A DNA stretch of 64,000 bases from Streptomyces sp. NBC_01445 (lineage in GTDB: Bacteria > Actinomycetota > Actinomycetes > Streptomycetales > Streptomycetaceae): positions 4,402,001 through 4,466,000 of the forward strand of contig NZ_CP109485.1 in assembly GCF_035918235.1 (NCBI RefSeq), given 5' to 3'. Shown here in pieces: positions 19,826 through 27,371 of this stretch. Below the pieces are notes generated by a model. That model ran no database searches, was not told where the DNA came from, and saw only the letters and a program-made list of their open reading frames with translations. The translations under genes and the position numbers were made by a program. Positions within the stretch are counted from its first letter, which is position 1. Every line of letters starts with the position of its first letter.

Positions 19826-20129
19826 TTCGGCCCCTCCAATATCTGTCAGCTCGGTCACTCGGGGTACTCGGCTCGCACACCGCCGCCATCCCACGCCCAC
19901 CTCCTCAACGCGCGAGGGCTCCAAGCGATTCCGCGCCACTCCAACCGTCGCTGCCCGGATGGGCCACAGGGCAGCACAGGCTCGCCGGCACTGGCGTCTC
20001 TTGCCCGATCGGCGTGGCGAGGGCTGAGGGCTGAGGGCTGACAACACCTGTCAGCCGATAGGTGATCACTTTCGGTCAAGGTTCTCCTGGGCCGCATGAC
20101 AGCGCCGCTCCGTTGCCACGATTTCCCTC
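19826..20129. other. Intergenic region with 7-bp triplication and hairpin
   Basis: This 304-base divergent gap holds three copies of GAGGGCT at 20019-20039. A hairpin overlaps the end of the repeat, GGCTGACA (20036-20043) pairing with TGTCAGCC (20049-20056). No gene is visible here; the promoters of msrA and the membrane protein at 20130 should lie in it. Confidence 0.45.
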
Positions 20130-20546
20130 ATGGCGACTTCGGGGCCAAAGAGCGGGCGTCTCGGCGGACTGGACCAGTGGTGGGGCGTCCTGGCAGGCGC
20201 TCTTCTGATCGCAGCATGGATCAACTCCGCCGCTGGTCCGGCGGTCATCATCACGCTGTCCGCGGCCGTACTCGTATGGTGCTTCTTCCAAGCCCCCGTG
20301 ACGTGTGGCGCACCTGTGCGAGGACGAGCGGACGGCTGCCGCAACAACGCCTCGGGACTACTGCTGGGCTGCCACATTCACCAGCACCGGTGGCAGAAAC
20401 TCAAGATGCTGATCTTGCGACGACAGGTGCGCGCGTTCTGCTCCGGTCTGTTCTCGGACGGCAAGGCGGCGATCGTCACGCTGGCCGGCGTGGGCAGTTT
20501 CATCTCGGGCCTGGCCACTCTGGTCCCTGGCGTCATCGTCAAATGA
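20130..20546 (+). CDS. Small membrane protein with a Cys/His cluster
   Basis: A 138-residue protein. An N-terminal transmembrane region (about residues 17-51, GVLAGALLIAAWIN then AVIITLSAAVLVWCFF) is followed by a cluster CGAPVRGRADGC, then GLLLGCHIHQH, spaced C-x11-C-x9-C-H-x-H. This looks like a small zinc-binding module. The segment KLKMLILRRQVRAFCSGLFSDGK follows, then a C-terminal hydrophobic helix (about 117-136). No clear ribosome binding site precedes the ATG. I do not recognise a named family. GC and codon use look normal for the genus. The cluster suggests a folded cytoplasmic or surface domain between helices. Confidence 0.62.
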   Translation: MATSGPKSGRLGGLDQWWGVLAGALLIAAWINSAAGPAVIITLSAAVLVWCFFQAPVTCGAPVRGRADGCRNNASGLLLGCHIHQHRWQKLKMLILRRQVRAFCSGLFSDGKAAIVTLAGVGSFISGLATLVPGVIVK

Positions 20547-20740
20547 CGGGACCCGCTCCCGAACTCCCTCCTCCGTCACCGTCCCGGTCATCGGGTGGTC
20601 AAAGGGTGGCCAGGTCGTGGCCAAGCCGCCGTATGCGTTCGGCATGTGGTCCCGACGGCGGGCGACATAGCTCGATTTGCCCTTTCCCTTGCTGGCTAGT
20701 GTGACGGAACGAAAGCGTCCGCAGCGAAGGGGAGACAGCG

Positions 20741-21256
20741 GTGGAGGTGCCGATACGTTCGCGGCTTCTCGACTACGCCGACTACACCGAGTACGCCCAG
20801 GCGGAACCTCCCGCAGGGGCCGACACCGGTCCGGCGCACGGGCGTTCACCGCTCCTCGACTACGTGGGCCGCGTCGACGCGGGGACGCTCGCACGCGATG
20901 ACGCGGCGGGCCCGAAACCCGATGTTCCCGCCTATCACACGGCCGTGTACGTACCGGCCCATCCCCGCTACGCCGACATCGCCGACGCGGACGGCCGCCC
21001 CGCCCGCGTGCCCTTCATCGCCTACGAGCTGTTCGCGCACCCCTCCGACGGAAACGTGGCCCTCGCGTTCACCACGCTGGAGAAGCTGGTGTCCGCGCTC
21101 GGCCCGGCCCAGCCGTGGATCGCCGCCTCGATCGGCCCCCTGGCCGAGGGCATGCGCGAACACGGCGCCCGCGTCCGCCTCGACCCCGAGGTGGCCCCGG
21201 GGCACCACAACTGGCAGCAGGCCGACCTGGCCGCCTACGCCCGGGAGATGTCCTGA
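20741..21256 (+). CDS. SseB/SAV_915-like protein, first gene of a WXG100-like operon
   Basis: A 171-residue soluble protein, acidic. The middle part (FIAYELFAHPSDGNVALAFTTLEKLVSALGPAQPWIAAS) resembles the SseB N-terminal/SAV_915 domain found in Streptomyces, a fold often next to ESX-type secretion genes. GTG at 20741 is preceded by GGGGAGA. The stop codon overlaps the next start (ATGTCCTGATGG), so it leads a coupled operon with the following WXG100-like genes. It may act as a chaperone or immunity-like partner; that is inferred from linkage only. Confidence 0.7.
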   Translation: MEVPIRSRLLDYADYTEYAQAEPPAGADTGPAHGRSPLLDYVGRVDAGTLARDDAAGPKPDVPAYHTAVYVPAHPRYADIADADGRPARVPFIAYELFAHPSDGNVALAFTTLEKLVSALGPAQPWIAASIGPLAEGMREHGARVRLDPEVAPGHHNWQQADLAAYAREMS

Positions 21257-21555
21257 TGGCCGATCTCAAGGTGGTCATGAGCGACCTCACCTCCATGGCC
21301 GGCACCTTCCACCGCGAGGCCGGCCACTACCGGGAGCTGCACCCCCAGGTCGCCCCGCCTCTGGTGGACGGGGGCGACGCCGGGCTCGATCACGCCGTCA
21401 AGGAGGTCGCCGACCTCATCGTCGCCCTGCACACCGGCTTCGCCGACCGGCTCGACGACCACGGCGACAAGGTCACCGCCGCCCGCGACTCGCTACGGAG
21501 GCACGACATCGACGTACACGGCCTGTTCGAGGACCTGATGGCGGGCGAGGGCTGA
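21256..21555 (+). CDS. WXG100-superfamily-like small helical protein
   Basis: A 99-residue protein predicted to be two long helices with a turn: MADLKVVMSDLTSMAGTFHREAGHYREL, then a Pro/Gly-rich break at about 33-40, then DHAVKEVADLIVALHTGFADRLDDHGDKVTAARDSLRRHD. The size and hairpin layout match ESAT-6/WXG100 proteins, but the WxG turn itself is absent, as in several Streptomyces ESX-like families such as DUF6317. It overlaps its upstream neighbour by one base and the downstream gene by one, so it is probably made in fixed ratio with the large protein that follows and may form a heterodimer with it. Confidence 0.72.
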   Translation: MADLKVVMSDLTSMAGTFHREAGHYRELHPQVAPPLVDGGDAGLDHAVKEVADLIVALHTGFADRLDDHGDKVTAARDSLRRHDIDVHGLFEDLMAGEG

Positions 21556-22844
21556 TGACCGACAGCTGGGTCGGCGGCGACATCGGCGGGCTGCGCACGA
21601 TGGCCGAGACGTACCGGAACGCCAAGAAGGCGCTCGAAGGCGTCGTCCATCCGCTCGGCGGCGCCGTGGACACGCTGGTGGACGACGCGGGCTGGAAAGG
21701 CGAGGCGGCGGAGAGCTTCCGTGCCGCCTGGAGCGAGGACGCCCTGACCGCGGGCGCCTTCGCGGGCCTCGTGCACGACGCCGGGGACATCCTCGGCACG
21801 CTCGTCGACGCGCTCTCCGCCTGTGACACCGCGCTGAAGAACGCCGAGCACGTCGCCACGGGCAAGGGCGTTCCCATGGGCGACAAGGGCGTTCCGCAGG
21901 CGTTCGTCACCGCCGATCCGCCGAGCCCCGACGACCAGAAGACGATCTCCGCGGCCACGGAGTACGACACCGTGCGCAAAGAGGTCCTGCACACCGCCCA
22001 GCACGCGCGCCTCGTCGCCGCCGACCGACTGCGCGGCCTGTACGCCCAGGCCACCGCCAAGGTCTCCCCCGGCGACAAGGTCACCCTCGCCGACTATCTG
22101 CGCGGCCTGTACGCCTACGACGCCGAGGACGCGCGGGCCGGCGGCAAGGAGGCACGGGCCAGGATCGACGACGCCAAGTCCGAGGAGCAGGCCGCCAAGA
22201 AGGCTCTCCGCAAGGAACGGAAGACGTTCCAGCAGCAGGGCCGCAGGCTGCCCGACGACCTCCCCGCCAAGGGCACCTATCGCGACGCCGTCGCGGACGT
22301 CGAGTCGCTGGAGCAGGACATCGCCCGCGCCGATCACGGCAGCACCGCGCTGCCCTACGACCGCGCCCTGAACGTGAAGCTGGCCGACGCCGCGGATGCG
22401 CTGCGCGTCGGCGAGGGAGTGGAGAAGCTCCCGGACTTCCTCAAGGAGATCCCGGTCCTGGACGTCGCCGCCGCGGGCACGTGTGGTCTGCTGGAGGCGT
22501 CGGACGACCACGACAAGGGCTGGTCCTGGCAGCACTCGGTGGCCGTGGACGGCGGTGCCAACGTCGGCGGTCTCGTCGCCGGTACGGCCATCACCGCCGG
22601 CCTGGTGGCCGCCGCGCCCTTCGACGTCCCCGTGGCCGTGGTGGCCGGGGTCGGCGGCGCAGTCGTGATCGGCGCGACCGGCGTCATCGACCACGCCTTC
22701 CACGAGCACTGGAGCGAGGACATCCACAAGGACGGCGTGGTGGGCGGTGTGCTGCACGGTAGCGGCCATGTCCTCTCCCAGACCGGGGACGACTTCAAGC
22801 GACTTGGGAAGGATGTCTGGGGTGGCATCAAGAGCATCTTCTGA
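21555..22844 (+). CDS. Large WXG100-type protein (putative type VII secretion substrate)
   Basis: A 429-residue protein. Residues 1-100 form a WXG100-like helical hairpin with the turn GWKGEAAESFRAAW near residues 46-59, the canonical W-x-G motif. Residues about 130-290 are highly charged and helical (coiled-coil-like). The C-terminal 140 residues hold a long Gly/Ala-rich hydrophobic stretch (GGLVAGTAITAGLVAAAPFDVPVAVVAGVGGAVVIGATG) followed by HAFHEHWSEDIH and a short tail. Fusions of WXG domains to long C-termini are typical of LXG/polymorphic-toxin-type ESX effectors. I see no recognisable catalytic motif, so toxin activity is a hypothesis. It overlaps the next gene. Confidence 0.72.
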   Translation: MTDSWVGGDIGGLRTMAETYRNAKKALEGVVHPLGGAVDTLVDDAGWKGEAAESFRAAWSEDALTAGAFAGLVHDAGDILGTLVDALSACDTALKNAEHVATGKGVPMGDKGVPQAFVTADPPSPDDQKTISAATEYDTVRKEVLHTAQHARLVAADRLRGLYAQATAKVSPGDKVTLADYLRGLYAYDAEDARAGGKEARARIDDAKSEEQAAKKALRKERKTFQQQGRRLPDDLPAKGTYRDAVADVESLEQDIARADHGSTALPYDRALNVKLADAADALRVGEGVEKLPDFLKEIPVLDVAAAGTCGLLEASDDHDKGWSWQHSVAVDGGANVGGLVAGTAITAGLVAAAPFDVPVAVVAGVGGAVVIGATGVIDHAFHEHWSEDIHKDGVVGGVLHGSGHVLSQTGDDFKRLGKDVWGGIKSIF

Positions 22845-23358
22845 GGTTCCCGCCGCGGGGGCCTCGCCCGTGCCGGGCGATGGACGGATTCCGGTGCTGC
22901 CCGGCCTCGGGACCAGCTGGTACGAGCGTGGGGTGCGGTACTGGATGCGGCGTACCGGGACCGGTGTGCTGTGGCTGGTCGTGCTGGCGTTCTTCTGTTT
23001 CGTCTCCCTGAGCCTTTACTCGGGGTTCCGTGAGGTGCTGCCGTCCGGCGTGCGCACCGTGTGGGACGTGGCGCAGGCCGTCGCGGCCTGCGTGGCTGTC
23101 GTGTGGGGCTGGGTCGTGCAGCGGCGGGCGCATCACAGGGACCTGCTGGACCCGCCCGGTCCCGGCCGGACCCGTGCCGCGCGGCGGGCCTCCGCCGGGC
23201 GCTCCACCGGTCTGGCCGTCCTCGGCCGTGGCCTCGTGGTGATCGCCGCTCCCGTCATGCCGGCGTTCGCCGCGTTCTGTGTGGGCTGGAGCGTCGCCGC
23301 GCTCACCGTCCGCGAGTATCCGAGCGAGGTCGGCGCGCGGCGGGCGCTGCAGGAGTAG
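22813..23358 (+). CDS. Multi-pass membrane protein at the end of the WXG100-like operon
   Basis: About 181 residues with three predicted membrane helices (VLWLVVLAFFCFVSLSLYSGF; TVWDVAQAVAACVAVVWGWVV; VVIAAPVMPAFAAFCVGWSVAAL) separated by basic, hydrophilic loops. The reading frame overlaps the end of the large WXG protein. ATG at 22813 has GGAAGG immediately adjacent, and GTG at 22822 is an alternative, so the start is uncertain by three codons. No family is recognised. Linkage to a WXG100-type protein and overlap suggest it belongs to the same system, perhaps as membrane partner or immunity protein. Confidence 0.68.
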   Translation: MSGVASRASSEVPAAGASPVPGDGRIPVLPGLGTSWYERGVRYWMRRTGTGVLWLVVLAFFCFVSLSLYSGFREVLPSGVRTVWDVAQAVAACVAVVWGWVVQRRAHHRDLLDPPGPGRTRAARRASAGRSTGLAVLGRGLVVIAAPVMPAFAAFCVGWSVAALTVREYPSEVGARRALQE

Positions 23359-23396
23359 GGCGCCACCCTCGGACTACTCGCACCGAGGCGGCGTCC

Positions 23397-23792
23397 TCAG
23401 GCCGCGAGGCGTACCTCGCCCTGGCGCGGGGCGGCCCGGCGGACGGTGTGGCCGGCGGGCGGCGTCGCGAGGCGGAGCAGTTCGGACTGACCGAGGGCCA
23501 GGACGTCGGCGAGACCGAGGCCCAGGGCGTGGGCCGCGGCCGCCAGGACCTCGGACGACGCCTCCTTGAGGCCGCGCTCGATCTCGGAGAGGTACGGGAG
23601 GGAGATCCGGGCCGCGTCGGCGACGTCCTTCAGCGTGCGTTCCTGGGCGAGGCGCTCGCGGCGCAGGACATCACCCACGATGTCGCGCCAGAGCGGCTCC
23701 TTGGGCGGCACCCCGGCGGGCTCCGCCGGGACCGGGCGCAGGGCCGGGCGCAGAGGGATGACGCGGGCCTGGTTCGACGCGTGGCTGCTCAC
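23397..23792 (-). CDS. XRE-family regulator resembling ClgR
   Basis: A 131-residue regulator with a central helix-turn-helix at residues about 48-105: [28 protein letters not shown], then [28 protein letters not shown]. This string is close to ClgR, the activator of clp protease genes in actinobacteria, though several paralogues with this domain exist in Streptomyces and the flanks differ from what I recall of ClgR. The GTG start at 23792 is chosen because a longer frame lacks a ribosome binding site. It converges with the WXG operon and is co-oriented with the DUF1330 gene behind it. Confidence 0.8.
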   Translation of the reverse strand: MSSHASNQARVIPLRPALRPVPAEPAGVPPKEPLWRDIVGDVLRRERLAQERTLKDVADAARISLPYLSEIERGLKEASSEVLAAAAHALGLGLADVLALGQSELLRLATPPAGHTVRRAAPRQGEVRLAA

Positions 23793-23864
23793 GGGTTCAG
23801 CGTAGGAGCGGCGCACGCCGTGCGGCACATCGTTCTGCCCGTGGCAGAAAACGACGCGGCCACG

Positions 23865-24218
23865 TCATAGGCCCCGTCCCGCCTCCGCCCGCATCCGCGC
23901 CGCCGTGGTCGACGGGTCGTAGTCCTCCGGAACCCCCTCCACGAAGATCACCTCGCCTTCCAGGTTCCGCGTCCGCAGCGGTATGAGCTCCTGGTAGGCG
24001 TCGGAGTCGTACCAGCCGTGGGCCGCGGCCTTGTCCGGGAACGAGATGACGACGATGCCCCCCGGCCACGAGCCCTCGATGTCCTCCAGCCGGGCGCCGT
24101 GCACGAGGAAGCGGCCGCCGAACGGGTCGAGGGTCGACTGGATGCGCTCCATGTAGTCGAAGACCTCTTCGTTCGGCACGGTGGTGTTGCGCAGGGCGGC
24201 GATGGCGTAGGCGGTCAT
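23865..24218 (-). CDS. DUF1330 family protein
   Basis: A 117-residue protein with a dimeric alpha/beta-barrel (ferredoxin-like) fold: MTAYAIAALRN at the first strand, then VHGARLEDIEGSWPGGIVVISFPDKAAAHGWYDSDAYQELIPLR, the signature of DUF1330. The biochemical role is unknown. GGAGGACCCC before the ATG is an excellent ribosome binding site. A hairpin immediately upstream separates it from the alcohol dehydrogenase gene, so it may be read partly from that promoter. Confidence 0.85.
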   Translation of the reverse strand: MTAYAIAALRNTTVPNEEVFDYMERIQSTLDPFGGRFLVHGARLEDIEGSWPGGIVVISFPDKAAAHGWYDSDAYQELIPLRTRNLEGEVIFVEGVPEDYDPSTTAARMRAEAGRGL

Positions 24219-24226
24219 GGGGTCCT

Positions 24227-24265
24227 CCCCGGCAGGATCGGTTCGATGACTCGATCCTGCCGGGG
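24227..24265 (-). terminator. Terminator between the alcohol dehydrogenase and DUF1330 genes
   Basis: A perfect 14-bp stem, CCCCGGCAGGATCG with its complement, has an 11-base loop. It lies downstream of the dehydrogenase stop (24345) and abuts the ribosome binding site of the DUF1330 gene, so it could also fold back on that start. Confidence 0.6.
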
Positions 24266-24344
24266 GACGGACGGACCGTCGATTACGCCTGAGGTAATGC
24301 CCTGGGTAATGCCCCGGACAAAGCCCCGGGCAACGCCCGAGGGA

Positions 24345-25397
24345 TCAGATCGTCGCCGTGTCGATCACGAACCGGTACCGCACGTCGCTCGCGAGCACGC
24401 GCTCGTACGCCTCGTTGATCCGGCTCGCCTCGATCAGCTCGATCTCGGCGCCCAGGCCGTGCTCGGCGCAGAAGTCGAGCATCTCCTGGGTCTCCTGGAT
24501 ACCGCCGATGCCGGAGCCCGCGAGGGACTTGCGGCCCGCGATCACGGAGAACAGGTTGATGGAGATGGGCTCCTCGGGGGCGCCCACGTTCACCAGGGCG
24601 CCGTCCGTCTTCAGGAGCGAGAGGAACGCGCCGAAGTCGAGCGGGGCCGAGACCGTCGACAGGATGATGTCGAAGGTGCCGGCCAGCTCCTCGAAGGTCT
24701 TCGGGTCGCTGGTCGCGTAGTAGTGGTCGGCGCCCAGCTTGAGGCCGTCCTCCTGCTTGCGCAGGGACTGCGACAGGACGGTCACCTCGGCACCGAGCGC
24801 GTGCGCGATCTTGACGCCCATGTGACCGAGGCCGCCCATGCCGAGGACGGCGACCTTCTTGCCGGGGCCCGCGTTCCAGTGCTTGAGCGGGGAGTACGTG
24901 GTGATGCCCGCGCACAGCAGCGGCGCGGCCTCGTCGAGGGCGAGGCCCTCGGGGATGCCGACGGTGTAGTTCTCGTCGACGACGATGTGGGTGGAGTAGC
25001 CGCCGTAGGTGGGCTCGCCGTTCTTGTCGAGGGCGTTGTACGTGCCGACGTTGCCCTTGGCGCAGTACTGCTCGAGGCCCGCCTTGCAGTTGTCGCACTC
25101 GCGGCAGGAGTCGACCATGCAGCCGACGCCGACGCGGTCGCCGACGGCGAACTTGGTGACGCCGGGTCCCACCTCGGTGACGATGCCGGCGATCTCGTGG
25201 CCGGGGACCATCGGGAAGATGCCCTCACCCCAGCCGTCGCGGGCCTGGTGGATGTCGGAGTGGCAGATGCCTGCGAACTTGATGTCGATCAGGACGTCGA
25301 ACTCGCCCACCGGGCGGCGCGGAATGGTGGTGCGCTCCAGCGGGGCCTTTGCGGAGGGTGCGGCGTAGGCGCTGACGGTGGTGATCTCTGAGGTCAT
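24345..25397 (-). CDS. Zinc-dependent NAD(P) alcohol dehydrogenase (YahK/AdhC type)
   Basis: A 350-residue medium-chain dehydrogenase. Catalytic zinc ligands are in GICHSDIHQ (Cys44 region) and GHEIAG; the structural zinc is held by the [15 protein letters not shown] four-cysteine lobe. The Rossmann nucleotide fold carries [21 protein letters not shown], and the residues after the second strand (LSQSLRK) suggest NADPH preference as in YahK/Cad-type aldehyde reductases. It probably reduces aldehydes or oxidises primary alcohols; the substrate is not predictable. The gene is divergent from the MmyB-like regulator at 25534, which is a plausible controller. Confidence 0.9.
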   Translation of the reverse strand: MTSEITTVSAYAAPSAKAPLERTTIPRRPVGEFDVLIDIKFAGICHSDIHQARDGWGEGIFPMVPGHEIAGIVTEVGPGVTKFAVGDRVGVGCMVDSCRECDNCKAGLEQYCAKGNVGTYNALDKNGEPTYGGYSTHIVVDENYTVGIPEGLALDEAAPLLCAGITTYSPLKHWNAGPGKKVAVLGMGGLGHMGVKIAHALGAEVTVLSQSLRKQEDGLKLGADHYYATSDPKTFEELAGTFDIILSTVSAPLDFGAFLSLLKTDGALVNVGAPEEPISINLFSVIAGRKSLAGSGIGGIQETQEMLDFCAEHGLGAEIELIEASRINEAYERVLASDVRYRFVIDTATI

Positions 25398-25533
25398 GCG
25401 TCAAGCCTGCCTCAGCCGGAGGCATCCTCCGAGCTCAGGGCCTCGCCCCGCTTTGCGTACGCCCACTGGTCCTACTACTGGCGGGGTCAGGATCACCTTC
25501 GTACGACTGTGACTGCCCGGCGATACTTGAGGC

Positions 25534-26457
25534 ATGGACGATGACGGGACCCGCGCCACCCCGGCCGCCGGCGAGCCGCTGGACCGGCGTGCCGAGCTGA
25601 GCGAGTTCCTGCGCACCCGGCGGGCCCGGCTGAAGCCGCAGGACGTGGGGCTGCCGGACTTCGGGCGGCACCGGCGCGTGCCGGGCCTGCGCCGCGAGGA
25701 GCTGGCGCAGCTGGCCGGTGTGTCGGTGGCGTACTACACGCGCCTGGAGCAGGGGAACGGGCGGAACGTGTCGGCAGAGGTGCTCGACGCGATCGCGCGC
25801 GCCCTGCGCCTCACGGACGCCGAGCACGCGCATCTGACGCATCTCGCCAAGCCGAAGCAGCACAAGAAGAAGCGCGCCTCGCGCGGACAGCAGCAGGTGC
25901 GGGTCGCGCTGAGTCAGCTCCTGGACACGCTGGACGGCGTCCCGGCGTACATCGGCGGGCCGCGCTCGGAGATCCTCGCGTGGAACCGGATGGCGGCGGC
26001 GCTCTTCGGTGACTGGAGCGAGCTGCCGCCGCGTGAGCGGAACTGGGCGCGGCTCGTCTTCCTCAACCCCGCCTACCGCGACCTGTTCCTGGAGTGGGAC
26101 TCCAAGGCGTCCGACATGGTCAGCTATCTGCGCCTGTACGCGGGCTGCCACCCGGACGACCCGGAGCTGTCGGCACTGGTCGGTGAACTCTCCGTCAAGA
26201 GCGAGGAGTTCAGGCGGCTGTGGGCGACGCACGACGTCAGGGAGAAGAGCCACGGCGTGAAGCAGATGCGGCATCCGCTCGTCGGTGACCTGGCGCTGAT
26301 GTACGAGACACTGCACCTTCCGGACGACGAGGAGCAGTTCCTGGTCATGTACCACGCGGAACCGGGCTCCCCGTCGGCCGAGGCGCTGCGCCTCCTCGCG
26401 AGCTGGGGCACGGACGCGGTACGGGCGGGCCAGGGTCAGGGTCAGGCCAAGGACTGA
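25534..26457 (+). CDS. XRE-family regulator with MmyB-like ligand-binding domain
   Basis: A 307-residue regulator. The N-terminal XRE helix-turn-helix (residues about 20-85) includes RRVPGLRREELAQLAGVSVAYYTRLEQGNGRNVSAEVLDAIARAL, a very widespread actinobacterial sequence. A Lys-rich linker follows (PKQHKKKRASRG). The C-terminal MmyB-like domain is PAS-like (VPAYIGGPRSEILAWNRMAAALFGDWSEL, then NWARLVFLNPAYRDLFLEWDSKASDMV). It is divergent from the alcohol dehydrogenase gene, and such regulators commonly control an adjacent short-chain or zinc dehydrogenase. The shared 136-base gap would hold the operator. Confidence 0.88.
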   Translation: MDDDGTRATPAAGEPLDRRAELSEFLRTRRARLKPQDVGLPDFGRHRRVPGLRREELAQLAGVSVAYYTRLEQGNGRNVSAEVLDAIARALRLTDAEHAHLTHLAKPKQHKKKRASRGQQQVRVALSQLLDTLDGVPAYIGGPRSEILAWNRMAAALFGDWSELPPRERNWARLVFLNPAYRDLFLEWDSKASDMVSYLRLYAGCHPDDPELSALVGELSVKSEEFRRLWATHDVREKSHGVKQMRHPLVGDLALMYETLHLPDDEEQFLVMYHAEPGSPSAEALRLLASWGTDAVRAGQGQGQAKD

Positions 26458-26463
26458 GCGGCT

Positions 26464-27243
26464 CTACGGCTGGTAGGGCGGCGCCGCCCCCCAGTTCCAC
26501 AGCGGTACGGGCTGCTCGGCGGGCCGGGCCGCGTCGGGGCCCGAGAAGTACACGGCGAGCCGGGTGCCCCACTCGATGTAGGCGCTGAACGCGGAGCGGA
26601 ACTCGGCGTCGGCCGGCAGGCCCGCCTCGTCCGCCGCGTCGTGCATCAGATCGACCCAGCGGCGGCGCTGCGGCTCCGTGATGTGTTTGCCGACGTGCTT
26701 GGCGACCATGTGGCTGTGGCCGCCCTGCTGTTCGGAGTAGGCGGCGGGGCCGCCGAAGACCTCGCCGATCCACAGGGCGACGTGCCCGGCGTGCTCGGGC
26801 GGGAGGTCCGCGAACAGGGGGCCCAGGAGGTCGTCCTCGAGGACCTTGGCGTAGAAGACGTCGGTGAGCCGCGCGAAGGCGTCGGCGCCGCCGGCCCAGT
26901 CGTACAGGCTCGGGACGGACGCGCCGGTGCCGCGCACCGACGTGGGCTTGTAGTGGCGCATCTCGTCGATGTTCCCGACGTACGGCCTGATCTCTGCGAG
27001 GAAGTCCTGGAAGAGCTCGGACTTGCGGAAGCCCTCGATGTGGTCCTCGGTCGAGGTCCAGGTGATGCGCAGGATGAAGTGCTCGAAGTCCTCTTCGCAG
27101 CGCGCCAGTTCGTAGTCGACACACTGGGGCGCGGCGGCGAGCCGGACGGCGGCGCGCGTGTAGGCCGCGAGGAACTCTGCGGACCGGTCCTCGGGGATCC
27201 GGTAGCGGATGTACTCGACTGTCTGCGTCGTCATGGCAGTCAT
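26464..27243 (-). CDS. Fusion of an antibiotic-biosynthesis-monooxygenase domain and a group II truncated hemoglobin
   Basis: A 259-residue chimeric protein. Residues 1-95 are an ABM (dimeric alpha/beta-barrel) domain: TVEYIRYRIPEDRSAEFLAAY, then FILRITWTSTEDHIEGFRKSELFQDFL. From about residue 115, a truncated hemoglobin of group II (TrHbO type) follows: SLYDWAGGADAFARLTDVFYAKVLEDDLLGPLF, proximal region HAGHVALWIGEVFGGP and a distal Tyr/Trp-rich pocket with HSHMVAKH. A chimera of this kind was described from Streptomyces avermitilis, so it is known but rare. Haem and O2 or NO chemistry is expected. The start is uncertain among GTG 27246, ATG 27243 and ATG 27234. Confidence 0.85.
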   Translation of the reverse strand: MTAMTTQTVEYIRYRIPEDRSAEFLAAYTRAAVRLAAAPQCVDYELARCEEDFEHFILRITWTSTEDHIEGFRKSELFQDFLAEIRPYVGNIDEMRHYKPTSVRGTGASVPSLYDWAGGADAFARLTDVFYAKVLEDDLLGPLFADLPPEHAGHVALWIGEVFGGPAAYSEQQGGHSHMVAKHVGKHITEPQRRRWVDLMHDAADEAGLPADAEFRSAFSAYIEWGTRLAVYFSGPDAARPAEQPVPLWNWGAAPPYQP

Positions 27244-27251
27244 CACAACAC

Positions 27252-27291
27252 GGGTGGCCCGCCCCGGCCATGAGGTCGGGACGGGCCACCC
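27252..27291. terminator. Hairpin between the protease and fusion-hemoglobin genes
   Basis: GGGTGGCCCG (27252-27261) pairs perfectly with CGGGCCACCC (27282-27291), and part of the 20-base interval adds further pairs (CCCCGGC with GTCGGGA). It lies 80 bases beyond the stop of the protease gene and just before the hemoglobin start, so it probably terminates protease transcription. Confidence 0.5.
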
Positions 27292-27371
27292 GGGCTGTCA
27301 GCGCTGGGCGTAACGGGCCATGCCCGTCACTACGCCGGCCGGCGTAGTGCGCCTACGCCCACGCGTCGCGG

